Below, one piece after another: positions 1 to 11,193 of a DNA stretch of 64,000 bases. Position numbers and translations under genes: made by a program. The notes beneath the pieces were generated by a model, which was not told the DNA's origin, made no database searches, and saw only the letters and a program-made list of their open reading frames with translations. Within the stretch, counting starts at the first letter, position 1. Every line of letters starts with the position of its first letter. Origin of the DNA: Astrothelium macrocarpum (taxonomy: Eukaryota; Ascomycota; Dothideomycetes; Trypetheliales; Trypetheliaceae); contig JAGEMR010000020.1 in NCBI GenBank assembly GCA_021030915.1, positions 186,001-250,000 on the forward strand, in the 5' to 3' direction.

Positions 1-740
1 AATATCACCTTGTAGAAGTGCGTTGGCACCGCAATATTGGGCGGATCGCCGATGACTTCATAGCTTACGCGCCATTTACCATCTCGTTCCCTTCGAGGCA
101 AATATAATGGCCCGGTCACGATGCGCACGCTCGGATATTGTGTAGTTAGCCGGCGGCAGAAGTCCTCAAAATGGGCCCAATAGTCTCTGTTGAAGCCGTC
201 ACCCACTTGCGGACACATGTTGCTGAGCGCAAATGTATCATCCATGGCTTCCTGGCTCCACTTGGCGTCAGCAGCGGGCACTTGATGACCACGGTCGTAG
301 CCGCTACGGAAATAGTCCTTTAATTTGCCTCGGAACTTCTCAGGTATCGACTCGTCCTCGTTAAAGTATGAATGCTTTCGGTCCCCTACATGAAGAGCAA
401 GAGAGGCAGGGGTAATGTGCTCGGCAACCCACGCAGGGTTACGCGTGCGTCGATCGAATGAGGACGTCAAGGACGCGGCGGGCCGTAAATCTGCTACCGG
501 GCCAGGAAAGCCATATTGAAAGACGCCTGAAGGGTCAACAGGTGTCACAGCTTTGATGGGAGCCGTTCGAGCCACGCTAGAGACGGTGGGAGCGGTCGAT
601 GTCGTGGAGCTAGCTGGAATGGACGTTTGAGTGGGTACAGATGGAGTGTATTTTTTCTGGCTTGAGTAGAAGGCCGCGCTTGCTGCTGCTCCAACAGCGG
701 CACTCGTGGCGGCGATGATAGTCAAGGTAGTCTTTGACAT
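1..740 (-). CDS. NUC1: Mitochondrial DNA/RNA non-specific endonuclease (NUC1/EndoG family), 3' end beyond window
   Basis: The reading frame is open from an ATG at 740 to the window edge, about 246 codons with no intron, so the C-terminus is missing. Residues about 5-25 form a hydrophobic, Ala-rich segment fitting a mitochondrial signal-anchor, followed by a Ser/Thr/Pro linker. The DNA/RNA non-specific endonuclease domain starts near residue 75. The family signature DRGHQVPAAD lies at residues 149-158, with the proton-accepting His at 152. It is followed by NMCPQ and FNRDYWAHFE, which carry the Asn that coordinates the catalytic Mg2+ in this family. In fungi this enzyme sits at the mitochondrial inner membrane and acts in mtDNA recombination and cell death. 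Family assignment is firm; localisation is inferred from the N-terminus. Confidence 0.93.
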   Translation of the reverse strand, partial: MSKTTLTIIAATSAAVGAAASAAFYSSQKKYTPSVPTQTSIPASSTTSTAPTVSSVARTAPIKAVTPVDPSGVFQYGFPGPVADLRPAASLTSSFDRRTRNPAWVAEHITPASLALHVGDRKHSYFNEDESIPEKFRGKLKDYFRSGYDRGHQVPAADAKWSQEAMDDTFALSNMCPQVGDGFNRDYWAHFEDFCRRLTTQYPSVRIVTGPLYLPRRERDGKWRVSYEVIGDPPNIAVPTHFYKVI

Positions 741-2214
741 TTTGGTCTTGTTAGGAAATGGAGCACACGGCGCCTGCGCCGAAGCCAGACGAGACTCGAG
801 GATTTATGTAGACGATGGATGGAGCACGCGCCGCAGTCATCTGGCGGCTACGCGCTATCACGGGGGAACGCCAAGTCTCATTTTCACAACTGCTTCCAAT
901 CACAGCGAATGATTTCGATAATTGTAAGGGATTTGTCCTGTACTGCTTATCATCCGATCGCAAAGTCGATGGACACACCAATCACCGTGATTACTGATGG
1001 CACTATCGGCATGTGTTGCATCCAATCAAAATGTCCCGAAACAAGAAACCATCACTGACAGTAATTCATGGTGCTCATGTGGCCATACATGCTAAATGTT
1101 ACTTTTAGAATGTCGAGATAGCAAACAATCGAGAAGCTAACTAGGTAGGAAGCTATCAGGATAGAATTAGGAACGGGCCAGAAGAGCATCATCAGGAACA
1201 AACTGTTCAGGTAATATACAATTAGCTCCAGCGCTAGGTTTACGTATACTTTGATGGGTTCAAGAGTAGAGTGTTGACGACATGAGACTAAGCTTTTTGT
1301 TTAATCTTCCAAACAGCGCCCTTGATGCGTAAAGAAAGTATTACTTATACATGGGCTATCTATTTTAGACATGAGAGGAAGTGACCGTGAAGTACCAATA
1401 ACCATCATGCATACCCTAATCGTACAATAAATAACCGAGAGAAATGCGACACAAATGTCGCCTTCCTTAGGCAAACCCGGCAAGATCGCGTACAGTCGAT
1501 GCTTCATAGACTCGAGTTCCCAGTTATCGACGAAGCGGCTTCCTTTTGTATCCGTCCAATGTATTGCCTACTGACCGTATTCCATGCACCCATATACTTT
1601 TCCATGCATTGTGTGAAGCATGTCTCTTCGCCTTTGGAAATTGATGAGCCAGGTTTGGGGACACAACGCTCGAAACAGTGTTCGTTAACTTTCTGGAAAC
1701 TCTTTCTTAGCAGTGATCGCGGATTGAAGCATGTGTATCAGAACACATTTTGGTCAACTATCAAGAAGATCATGGTGAATGAGAAAGTATGCGTACTTCA
1801 ACTAACTGCCTTGCATTGTGAACTGCGTATTCTTGCCTGATTTGGTTCATGAAGGTAGTCTTTGGGTCTGATGAGGCGAAGGCAGACATGTTCGCGGTGT
1901 TCAACGAATCCATGATGAATTGCGTTCTCTAAGAGAATAAGCGACAGTTCCACAAGGCTGGATAGGGAATGGAAATGGGTGACTACCGACTAGAATAGTT
2001 TCCAATGATGTTGATAAAGTTGTACACGGGCGTTTTGGCCGCGAATGCTAGACAAATTCTCCGACGTCCGTATATCGCAAAGCAACCTACCTGTCAAAAA
2101 CCCACCCCAAAGGAGACGGGTGTTTGTAACAACATCCAACGCTTGCCATTGATGAATTCAAACAAACAACCACCGAAGTAAACTTGCATTGCTAGAAGCA
2201 TAGGTACCGTGGCT
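741..2214. other. Intergenic spacer, no gene seen
   Basis: This is the divergent gap between the nuclease and the lectin. The longest reading frame, 113 codons at 1499-1840 on the plus strand, has no recognisable motif, signal peptide or splice context, so I treat it as chance. No RNA gene or repeat was recognised. Promoters of both flanking genes must lie here. Confidence 0.5.
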
Positions 2215-3456
2215 ATGGATATAATCTGGAAATGGCTGTGGCTTTTGGCCAGCAGCATGGTCGTGCTGGCCGCGGAAGGCGACGACGGTCACAAGCGCGT
2301 TCACGTACGTTACTTTACACGACAATGTCTCAATGTGCTGATTGCAAATAGCTTCGGACTCACAGTCTTGTCTCTGTAAGCTTCTGCGCCGCCCAACGTT
2401 GACCACCAGCATACTAATCCACACCTCAGCCGTATCTCGATTCCGATATGCAGAGTAGATGGTGGGACTTTGGCGGTGATACTGTCATTCGCGCAGACCA
2501 ATATGTTCGCCTAACGGCAGACCGGCCTTCACAATCTGGCTGGATATTCTCTCGAGTTCCCCTTACGGCGACGAATTGGGAGGTGAGCGTTCTCACAGTC
2601 TTGCTGCACCTCCAACTATCCATTAGCCAGCCCCACTCTTCGCTCTCCGTCCATAGAACTCTAGCCAGCTGACGGGGCTTTGTGTATACAGATCGAAGTT
2701 GAATTCGCAATCCAGGGATCCCATAATCTTTACGGCGATGGAATGGCCATGTGGCTCACGAAACAGCGTGCGCAAAGCGGCCAAGTCTTCGGACATGTGG
2801 ACAAGTTTGAAGGGCTGGGAATCTTCTTCGACACCTACAAGAACAATCGTCCTGGGACCACGTTCCCATACGTGATGGCTATGGTAGGAGATGGCCAGAC
2901 TGAATATGACAAGCACGCGGACGGCAAGTCAAACGAATTGGCTGGATGTTCAGTGAGCCCCTCCCATCCCAATGATAGTCATGTTGTATTTCTTGTTCGA
3001 ATGCCATAAAACTGACTCTTTGATCTCAATGTCCAGGCCAGAGGCGTTCGGAACGCCAACTTCCCTACCAAAGCACTCATCAACTATTTCGCCGATAGCA
3101 ACCTCACCGTCGCCCTACAATACAAGAACGAAGATGAATGGACGCCGTGCTTCACCACTGCAAATGTCAAAATTCCTTCCGTTGCATATCTCGGATTCTC
3201 CGCCGAGACTGGTGAACTCAGTGACAACCATGACATTATCAAAGTCGAAACCAGGAACACTTATAGGCCTACTGGACCAAGCTCGGACTCATCAAAAGGC
3301 GGGAATAGAGGCGGAAGTCGAAGAGGCAGGAACCGCAACAAAGAAGGGGGCGGTTGGGGTAGATTTTTGGTCAAATTGATACTGTTTATTTTGGTTTGTG
3401 GAGCTGGGTACGTGGGATTCACAATGTACAGAGCGAACAGGCGACCCCGGTATTGA
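2215..3456 (+). CDS. L-type (legume-like) lectin, VIP36/ERGIC-53 family, type I membrane cargo receptor
   Basis: Five exons join in phase 0: 2215-2304, 2352-2375 (a 24-base micro-exon), 2430-2582, 2692-2952 and 3037-3456, giving 315 residues. Residues 1-20 are a signal peptide. The luminal lectin domain follows (about 30-260): LRTHSL, then RWWDFGGDTVIR, SQSGWIFSR, EVEFAIQG and GLGIFFDTYKNN. In this family the Asp and Asn of the last motif bind Ca2+ and mannose. The close fit across every junction supports the splice model, including the micro-exon. A single membrane span (about 288-306) precedes a short basic tail ending RRPRY. Members bind high-mannose N-glycans on cargo moving between ER and Golgi. 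The tail lacks the long coiled coil of Emp46/47, so it is closer to VIP36. Cargo is unknown. Confidence 0.92.
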
Positions 3457-4579
3457 ACGCACATTCAAGTTTTCTCCATATCATTTGTAGCGTTTCCGTT
3501 GTATATACCAAAAATGTTATATTCTGTATCTAAATCTACAGCCAAAACTTCGAAACGACTTGTGAGATTTGGTAGGACACATGCGAGATCAATGACGGAG
3601 TGATAGCGCAGAGTCGCCCAGAGCGGGATTTCAAAAGATCCTCAGTTAAGCTCTCGAGTTGTCAGCGCCGCCCGCATTTCATCCGCTCACGGTCCATTCG
3701 CCCAATAGGCTAAAGCACCGAGAGTACGGAGTGGGATGGCTAAATTTTGGCTTTTGTCTCGCATGGAGGTCATCACGGGATCTATCTCCCAACATCTCAC
3801 AACTTGCAGAAGTCCGACTGTTGTAATGCTACCGAACGCCTCAATCTGTAGAGCGATTACGTTTCTGGCAAACAGACCTAGGTGCGGTGAGTGTCAGTGA
3901 AATATATGGTCTAGGTGAAGTGGAGAAGACTTACGGAGCCACGGGCATACGATTGAAAACTACTTTATTCTAATTCGCTCAGTGCCTGGATTGCGCCCTG
4001 AAGGAGGCATGCACCTATTGGCATCAGCATAGAATGTTATCGTCATAGCGCGCTTAGAATGCTAGCACGCCTGTTGCAGTCATGTAATTTGACCTTCAAT
4101 AGCCACTGACCTCACCTGCAGGCTGCAGATAGGGTCCGGGGCTATCGAAGAACGCCGCACTGTGAGAGTCGGTAGCCAGTCAGTCAGTTCCACGTGAGAA
4201 TTGCGCTTTCGAAAGAAAAAGGACCACATGGTGGAAGCCGGTCAGATATCTGTTCAGTATAATCAAATGTTCGAAAGTGGCTTCTCGACTGCGAAGCAGA
4301 AGAGAAGAAGCTCCCACAGTCGTCATACATACCAATCATCATTAGCAATACACTTGTTAGTGTGAGTCAGTGTAGCTCTCATGGTCATGTCGCGCGAGGT
4401 GGATACGTACCTTTGTGGCATGAGTTGTTTATCGAGAAAAAGGTCAGGTCAAGGTCGGAGTCGAGGTAATGAAAGTCGACGGGCAGACGCGACTCGCTCT
4501 AGGGTTGTTCCGTGCCGACATGCAGACTTGGAGCACGCGTCCCAAGCGCGAGTCCACATGATTTTCTATCCTATTTAAT
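3457..4579. other. Intergenic spacer, no gene seen
   Basis: The gap holds the 3' region of the lectin gene and the promoter of the tRNA dehydratase gene. A 65-codon frame at 4381-4578 ends just before the next start codon and could at most be an upstream ORF. It shows no protein features. No repeats or RNA genes were seen. Confidence 0.45.
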
Positions 4580-6266
4580 ATGCCATGGTCTGATTGGCTA
4601 CCAGGCTGGCCATTGTCACATAAAACGCAGCTTGTAACCGTAGCTGGTCTCTCTGGCGCACTTGTAGCAAGTGGTATATTCAGTTATCAAGCGTTGCGAC
4701 GGACTCGGAATGTTGCACGGTTGAAATCATCAATCCCAGAACTCGATGCAGAGCGCGGCGCAACAAGGGTGAGATTCTAACTTTACTTGCTCGTCACACA
4801 TCCGTATAAACATCTTTCTCTTTCTGAACCCAAAAAAAAAGCCTAAGAAACTCATCACAAAATCCGTAAACTGTAATCTTACCGTAACTCCACCACTCAC
4901 CAAATACCCTCCTCAGCTTACCGAATACGGTGGCGCCGACTCCGTCTTCTCTACACCCTCGGCCTCTCAGGACTCTCACCACTCCCTCGCCACGCGGGCC
5001 CGTCATGGCGATTACGATGAATCTCTCATTCTCGAGCAACTCGCACGGAATCGCGCTTTCCTAACGCCCTCCGGTCTCGACGCTCTACGCGCCACCAGCG
5101 TCGCCGTTGTGGGCTGTGGCGGCGTCGGCAGCCATGCGTGTGTGGCTTTGGCGCGCAGCGGTGTGTCAAGCATTCGCCTGATTGACTTTGATCAGGTGAC
5201 GTTGTCGTCGCTGAACCGGCATGCGGTCGCGACGCTGGCGGATGTGGGGACGCCCAAGGTGCATTGCCTGCGACGGAGGTTGGAGCGGGTGGTGCCGTGG
5301 TGTCATTTCGATTGCCGGAATGAGGTTTTCAGCACCGAGGCTGCGGGGCGGCTGTTGGGTGAGGGAAAGGGAGCTGGAGGGGAGCAAGTCGCGCGGAAGG
5401 TTGACTGGGTGGTTGATGCGATTGATAACATTGATAGCAAGATTGCGTTGTTGAAGTATTGCTCGGATCATGGAATCAAAGTCATTAGTTCAATGGGTGC
5501 GGGTTGCAAGTCGGATCCTACGCGAGTGCATGTCGGCGATATTTCCGCCACTATCGAAGATCCACTATCCCGTGCCACGAGAAGACGTCTGCGACTTGAG
5601 GGTGTGGTGAGCGGAATTCCCTGTGTGTTTTCTACAGAGAAGCCTGGGCCTGGAAAGGCGCAGCTCTTGCCGTTGCCGGACGAAGAGGTTGAAAAGGGTG
5701 ATGTCGGTGAGCTGGGAATTCTACCGGATTTCAGGATCAGAATACTGCCCGTCCTGGGTACAATGCCTGCAGTCTTCGGACTTGCGGCGGCCAATCACAT
5801 CATCTTGGAAGTGACCGGATATCCTCATGAATATTTAACGAGTAAAGCACGAGACAAAATGTACGAAGGAATCCAAGCACAGGTGCAAGGTCTTGAAGAA
5901 CGAATAGCTCGAGCGAGAGGACTTGATGCGATCGGTTTGAAGGTGCCCATCACTCATGGCGATGTTGGGTACCTTGTAGATGAAGTCTATCATAGTCGCA
6001 GTGCTATTAGTGGTGTGGCTTCAAGATTGGCTCTGGCGAGGTGGCAGAAGCCGCCAGAGGAATATTTCGACGTAAGCATTGAGGGCCAGAAAAGGGTCAA
6101 ACTTGATTTGACAGAGTTGGTGTGTATGACTAAAGAGGAGATGTTGAAGCACGAACAGGAGGTTTTGAAAGGTACCAAACTTCCAGAAGAATTGTATAGT
6201 AAAAAGGTCTTGGATACAGTGCATCGGCGAATGGAAGAGGAGAGACAGTTTTCCAAATGGCGATAG
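4580..6266 (+). CDS. tRNA threonylcarbamoyladenosine dehydratase (ThiF/E1-like, Tcd1/Tcd2 type)
   Basis: Two exons, 4580-4768 and 4917-6266, join in phase 0 to give 512 residues. The first exon carries a hydrophobic segment near residues 15-40 (QLVTVAGLSGALVASGIFSY) that fits the outer mitochondrial membrane anchor of yeast Tcd proteins. The E1-like domain begins at about residue 125 with the ATP-binding loop GCGGVGSH (129-136), then IDFDQVTLSSLNRH, with acidic residues and an Arg that contact ATP, and VVDAIDNIDSK. The enzyme uses ATP to dehydrate t6A at position 37 of ANN-decoding tRNAs to cyclic ct6A. The intron ends in CTCAG and the frame before the glycine loop is open throughout, so exon 2 starts at 4917 and not at the later Met. 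Yeast has two paralogues; which one this matches I cannot say. Confidence 0.92.
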
Positions 6267-6913
6267 AGAATGAACATGTACAACTCGACACTACCTGATA
6301 TCTGCTCAGGTACAATGCATCACCACGGAAGATATGGTGAACTAGACGTTGAAAAGACAACTATATATGTACGGACTAGCCGAGACTTGAAGAGAGTATG
6401 CGAAACCCCATCAAACGACATGAGTGGACGTATTACATTTGATCAAGTGTCAGGAGTCTTACTCTTTCCCCTTTGGACTGACTCTATCCAGGATAAGGGA
6501 CCGTGCAGTCTAGCACATAGGCAGTGCAATGTATCGAACGCTTCACCAATTGTATGGTCAGCTGGTTCTGCACGTGCAGAACGCTCATCACCAAGACTTC
6601 CGATGTATTCTTTGCAGAGGCTTCCTGCATGTACGCGTTATTGCTTCGACCGTAGCCATACCTTTCACCTGAATAGTCAACAAAGGTAATGGCTCGTATG
6701 CGAACCCAAAAGCATGCTCTAATCCATAGTCAGGGCTTTACCTGACGAAGAGTACAGCGAGGATTCGAGCAGCGATCTGATTGTTGGCAGGGACGTTTTC
6801 CACCATGGAAAGATGGTCCTAGTGCATGACGACTATCGGCGTTCGAGGTGGCTTTCAGTATCCGTACATTATCCATGCAAGGAATGGCGTTCTGAGGGTC
6901 ATATGGGCTGCTC
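6267..6913. other. Convergent 3' spacer, no gene seen
   Basis: The stretch lies between two converging genes. A 139-codon frame at 6270-6689 (+) starts 3 bases after the dehydratase stop and has no recognisable domain, so it is most likely 3' UTR. Nothing else was recognised. Confidence 0.45.
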
Positions 6914-8575
6914 TTAGGCTCCCGGTATCCGCGGATTCCAAGCCTGCTCTGCTGATGGAATCTCCCTATCTTCATCTTCCTCGACTTCCTTGCCTTTGCC
7001 TTTCCCGTTCTCTTTCTTCTTCCTGTAGCCTTTGCATGGTACACTCTCTGTCCACATTTTTGCCGTTTCTTTTCCCTTGCGATCTATGTCCACTTTTTCC
7101 ACTACCAAGGCAGTCAAGCTCCCACCATTCACGCACCCTGAATCCAGCCCTTTACTCCATTCCTTGATGTTTAGCCCCCGTCTAGAATCGTGTCCGTATA
7201 TAATCGACGTGTGGCCTTCCCAAGCCTCCCTCTGTTTCGGCTTAACTCCTGTTTCAGCAAATGCCTGTTTGTCCTGCTCTTTGAGGCGTCCAGGCAATAT
7301 CTTGCGCTGATAATACCGCCAAACACGTTCCCAATCGACCAGACCACCTTTCATATCGCGGTGTCCTGGGGCTGCACGAAGTTCACTCCCAAACTGGGTG
7401 GAAAGGTCTATGCTACGCATGTTCATGCACATGAATGGATCTTGCTTTTGAAGGGGAACTCCGGGGGTCAAGCCTGCGTGGACCACAAGAGTTTTGCCTA
7501 ATCCCGGAATTGTGCCGACATCTAGAATTACGGGAAAGCTCTGAATATACTCGATCTGCTCAGCAGGGAGCTCACGGGCGAGTCGTGTGTGTTTGTCCTC
7601 TTTTTTCGAAGGAGCTGAGGCGTGTTCTTCGAGATGTGTGAGAGACAAGAGAACACGATCTTCATGATTGCCGCGAACGGATGAGGCATCGAGGGACATG
7701 GCAGTGGAGAGGACGGCAGAGGACTCAGGGCCTTTGGAGATAAGATCACCCGTGAAGATCAGGTGGTCAGTGGCCGGGTTGAAAGACAATTTAGTTATGA
7801 GCGCAGACAGCTCATCATGGCAGCCATGGACATCGCCCACAAAGATCAGCCTATCCTTTCCAATCCCCTCATCCAAACCTCGCGTCCCTTTTAGCCTGTT
7901 GCTCTGATCCAATTCCTCTACCATGGTCAGGCCAGCAAACTCCAATTCTAGATTTCCTCCAACAGCTGGTCGCTTGTTTTGGCCCCATCTATCAGTTCTC
8001 TCTCTGAAGCTCAAGGCAATTGCCCTCCGTTCCTCTAGCATTGGTCTCAAAAGCATCCACCAGGCGATGTACAGTGCGCAAAACGCGAAGAATGAGTAAT
8101 AAACATAATTCCTATATTTTTTCGAGGCGAGAAGCGCAAAGGGATATATCAGCTCTGCACAAGGGTGATCCGGATCAAAGTCATCAATGCCATAGTCCTC
8201 GTAACTCATTGTAGATGAATCGTCGTCAGAGTCGAATTCATGGCCTGAATCTAATGCGGACTTGTACCTTCCCGCAAGCGGCGCAGACTTAGAATAGTGA
8301 CCGGAGGCAAGCGCTGTGGCTGTTCCGTTCGTCTTGTGGTGCCGTTCTTTTGGAAGCTTTTTCTGCCATTCGTTCGTGACACGATCAATTAGGGGACGTG
8401 CGGGTATGCGTGGTCTTTGCGATGGATGAACAGAAGAGGTTGCGGTCGAAGGAGAGTCTGAGGAAGAGCTGTTTGCGAGAACAGGAATGTCGTCGTATTG
8501 ATGATCGTACTCGCGGTATTGGGACTTTTGATCCCGAGCCATGGACTTTCGTAGGGAGTCGCGACGCCGGTGCAT
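6914..8575 (-). CDS. PPN2: Metallophosphoesterase of the vacuolar Zn-dependent endopolyphosphatase type (Ppn2-like)
   Basis: A single exon of 553 residues starts at the ATG at 8575; the frame extends 14 codons further up but without an ATG. Residues 1-150 are a polar, Ser-rich cytosolic tail. One membrane span lies at about 156-177 (YVYYSFFAFCALYIAWWML), which gives a type II topology with the catalytic domain in the vacuole lumen. Calcineurin-like metal-binding motifs appear in order: FVGDVHG (247-251 for GDVHG), FTGDLISKGP, RGNHED, VVHAGLTPG and YGHDSRRG. This set and the N-terminal anchor match yeast Ppn2 (YNL217W), which cuts inorganic polyphosphate. Many fungal copies are simply labelled Ser/Thr phosphatase, so the substrate is inferred from the family. 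Confidence 0.9.
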   Translation of the reverse strand: MHRRRDSLRKSMARDQKSQYREYDHQYDDIPVLANSSSSDSPSTATSSVHPSQRPRIPARPLIDRVTNEWQKKLPKERHHKTNGTATALASGHYSKSAPLAGRYKSALDSGHEFDSDDDSSTMSYEDYGIDDFDPDHPCAELIYPFALLASKKYRNYVYYSFFAFCALYIAWWMLLRPMLEERRAIALSFRERTDRWGQNKRPAVGGNLELEFAGLTMVEELDQSNRLKGTRGLDEGIGKDRLIFVGDVHGCHDELSALITKLSFNPATDHLIFTGDLISKGPESSAVLSTAMSLDASSVRGNHEDRVLLSLTHLEEHASAPSKKEDKHTRLARELPAEQIEYIQSFPVILDVGTIPGLGKTLVVHAGLTPGVPLQKQDPFMCMNMRSIDLSTQFGSELRAAPGHRDMKGGLVDWERVWRYYQRKILPGRLKEQDKQAFAETGVKPKQREAWEGHTSIIYGHDSRRGLNIKEWSKGLDSGCVNGGSLTALVVEKVDIDRKGKETAKMWTESVPCKGYRKKKENGKGKGKEVEEDEDREIPSAEQAWNPRIPGA

Positions 8576-9534
8576 AGTCGGAGAGCTACAGAAGGAGATG
8601 AGGGGTTTGGCTGCCAAGACTTGCTCCTTCGTTCACCATTCGCTCTGGACCAAGCAAACAGACGGTTCAAACAAAATAGGTCTTTTAAACCTACAGTACT
8701 CCGCAAACACATCGACCTATTGAGATCGACACCATTAGCTTCCGCAGAGCCCCTGACGCGTCATTTGGACCGTTCGCATCATGCTCGTTGGCTCGTCCGT
8801 AGATACGAAACCTACCACCTTATCCAACGAAATTCCGGTAAGAAACGGTGAAGGTGATGACGGCCAACTGATTGCACTGCATTGCCGAATCTATCTTCTC
8901 CGTCGTGCGTATATTGACGGCATCTCTCAGGCTACGTTATCATCACGGACATGAATCTGATGGCTTTGTCATATTTTGCTTGTTAGGAGCCTCAAGTTGT
9001 ACCGAGAATCAAATCCCGAGCCACCCAAATTACCCAAAGGAAAGCATGTAGATGGCACCGGTTCTCGAACATTTCATCGCAAGGAGCAGAAACTTCTTCA
9101 GACTTGTATTCTCGTCCTATGACTCGGGACCTGATTTCATTTCGTTAGAAAGAGGGACCTCAGAGCACTACCCAGGTTCGACCTTTCCTCCGCACCCCTG
9201 CATCAATTCGCTCCCATCTCCTATCAGTGCTGCTATTCGAAGTTGCCTCCCCACTGATGTACGATTTCTTTGCGTTTCTGAGGTTTGCATAAGCTTGCTT
9301 TATTAGCACCAATTTGGGCTTAAGCCACTTATGACTCAGAATGACGCTACTTGGGGCAGCTGGGGTACAAATATTCATGCAAAAACCAAACAGTATTGAT
9401 GTGTGGATACCTAGGCCTTGAAACCAAAAAAAAAAAAAAATTCAGTCACATTGGTTGTCAACTCGAATATTCCTAACTGTCGGCCAGAAAGGTCCAGTTT
9501 CTAACAATTTTTGCCTCTTTGCCGTCATTGGTGG
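8576..9534. other. Divergent spacer, no gene seen
   Basis: The spacer holds the promoters of the phosphoesterase (-) and the kinase-like gene (+). A run of 15 A lies at 9426-9440. Reading frames here are short and featureless. Confidence 0.45.
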
Positions 9535-10641
9535 ATGGCTGAGCGAGACCTTACAACAGAGGAAGGTGTTTCAAGCTTTGTTCTCGAACGATTCTATCCG
9601 TCTTGTGCAAGGGTCCAACGACTTCCTGAAGGTTTCGGGGGGTTCGTCTATCGTGTAGATCTGGGCTTAGTCAATGAACCTTCATCAGTCATACTCAAGC
9701 ATGTCGAAAATTATGCAGCAAGATCTCCGTCGTGGAAGTTAGATCCCACGAGAATGGTAGATGGAATCTCAACCCGGCAAAAACTTTCCAACTAACAGCC
9801 AAATTAGAATCATGAGATTAGGATGCTGAAGCTTTCATCCCAACTCAATCTACAGGGTGACGGGACTGTCCGTATCCCGCGAGTACTTCAATACGATGAG
9901 GAGTCATACACCATGATTCTAGAGGATGTTGGCTCTCTACCAACTTTGAAAAGCTGGTTCGTGCCAGACGTCGATGGCGTAACCTGTACGATTATTGGCA
10001 GCGCTTTGGGCAAATATCTCGCCCAATTCCACAACTTCACAGCAGACCACAGGGAGACCATCTTTGAGTTCAATGAGAACACCACGGCCAAAGACCTCTC
10101 ATCTGCGTTGTACTTTGGGAGGCTTCCCTCTGCTGCACGTCATTTCGGCTTCACGGATGATTTCTTTGGCGAAGTAGCCAAAGCAGGCGAGCGGGAAGTA
10201 CAAGAGTCTCAAGAAGTCCTGACTTTGGGAGATTTCTGGACCGGCAATGTTCTCGTGTCAACAAATTTTGGACTTCGACTCTTTGTCTTGGACTTTGAGC
10301 TCTCGAAGCCTGGGGACGCTGCATTCGATGTTGGCCAGATGGCTGCAGAAATGTATTGCCTTGCAGCCTTTAGAGATTATGACAAGGGAATGGTCATGCT
10401 CGAGGCTTATTTAAGTGCTTATAAGGAAGAGAGTAAGGGAAAAAGGGGAGTAGATGCGTTGAAGGTAGCAATCAGGATTGGAGCACACCTTTTAGTAATA
10501 ATGCCCAGGACTTGGGGCATGGAAGGTGGTGAGGAAAAGGTTCGAAAAGTTGCCAAAATGGGTGCAGATCTAGTGCAGATTGGGTGGAAGGGATGTGCAG
10601 ATAAGCTTCAGACTTCGATTATAAAGCCTTTACTTAACTAA
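9535..10641 (+). CDS. Kinase-like phosphotransferase (APH/choline-kinase fold), fungal MTR-kinase-like family
   Basis: Exons 9535-9756 and 9808-10641 join in phase 0 to give 351 residues. The 51-base intron has an ACTAAC branch point 12 bases before its TTAG acceptor. The N-lobe has a Gly-rich turn (EGFGGFVYRVDL) and the probable ATP-binding Lys in VILKHVE. MILEDVG is the hinge. The catalytic loop is LGDFWTGNVLV, with Asp 216 and Asn 221. The metal-binding motif is VLDFEL, Asp 236, where DFE replaces DFG, as is common in this fungal group. The family phosphorylates small molecules such as aminoglycosides, choline, fructosamine or methylthioribose. The LGDFW form of the loop occurs in many uncharacterised fungal members, so the substrate cannot be told from sequence. 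Confidence 0.83.
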
Positions 10642-11193
10642 GAGCGTACCCTTTTAAGAAAATTGCAATGTGAATTCACACGTCCTTTATCATGAATGCA
10701 TAAGGGCTCATCTTACTTGGTACTATATTGTATTGTTTCCTCTACAGCTCTAGAAGTCTTGGTAGCATTATACGACATGAAGAAGCACAGAACGACGAGA
10801 ACTAGCTCTGTCGTAAGTCCTACATCTTTCAGAGATGATATTAGGCCTTGGATTTGACAGTAGCTTGACGGCATTGTTCGCACGCTCAAGGATGGTGTAT
10901 CTCGCGGCTATAATAGCAGAAGGGGCCGAAGCTTTGCGGCTTACCAAGACAGATTTAACGTTTTCTCTTACTGAACAGCTCACCTAATGTATTCGCCGTC
11001 AGTATGGCCATGCGAGAGACTTTTAGAGGGGATTTATTCCTTTACTATACAGATGTAAGGAGCTGGCACAGCCTCAACTATAGCCTACGATGCACCTACA
11101 CGGTGCCCTTAGCGCGAAGAACGACCAAATGATACGCGCTATGAATGCAATGCAATTCTGTGGCGCCTTCCAACTTAGATGACGCACCGAATG
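10642..11193. other. Convergent 3' spacer, no gene seen
   Basis: The gap lies between the kinase-like gene and the 3' end of the P450 gene. A 71-codon minus-strand frame at 10768-10983 shows no features. Nothing else was recognised. Confidence 0.45.

Noticed and set aside
6270..6689. 139-codon frame just after the tRNA dehydratase
   Set aside because: Begins 3 bases after the stop codon and has no features. Likely 3' UTR.
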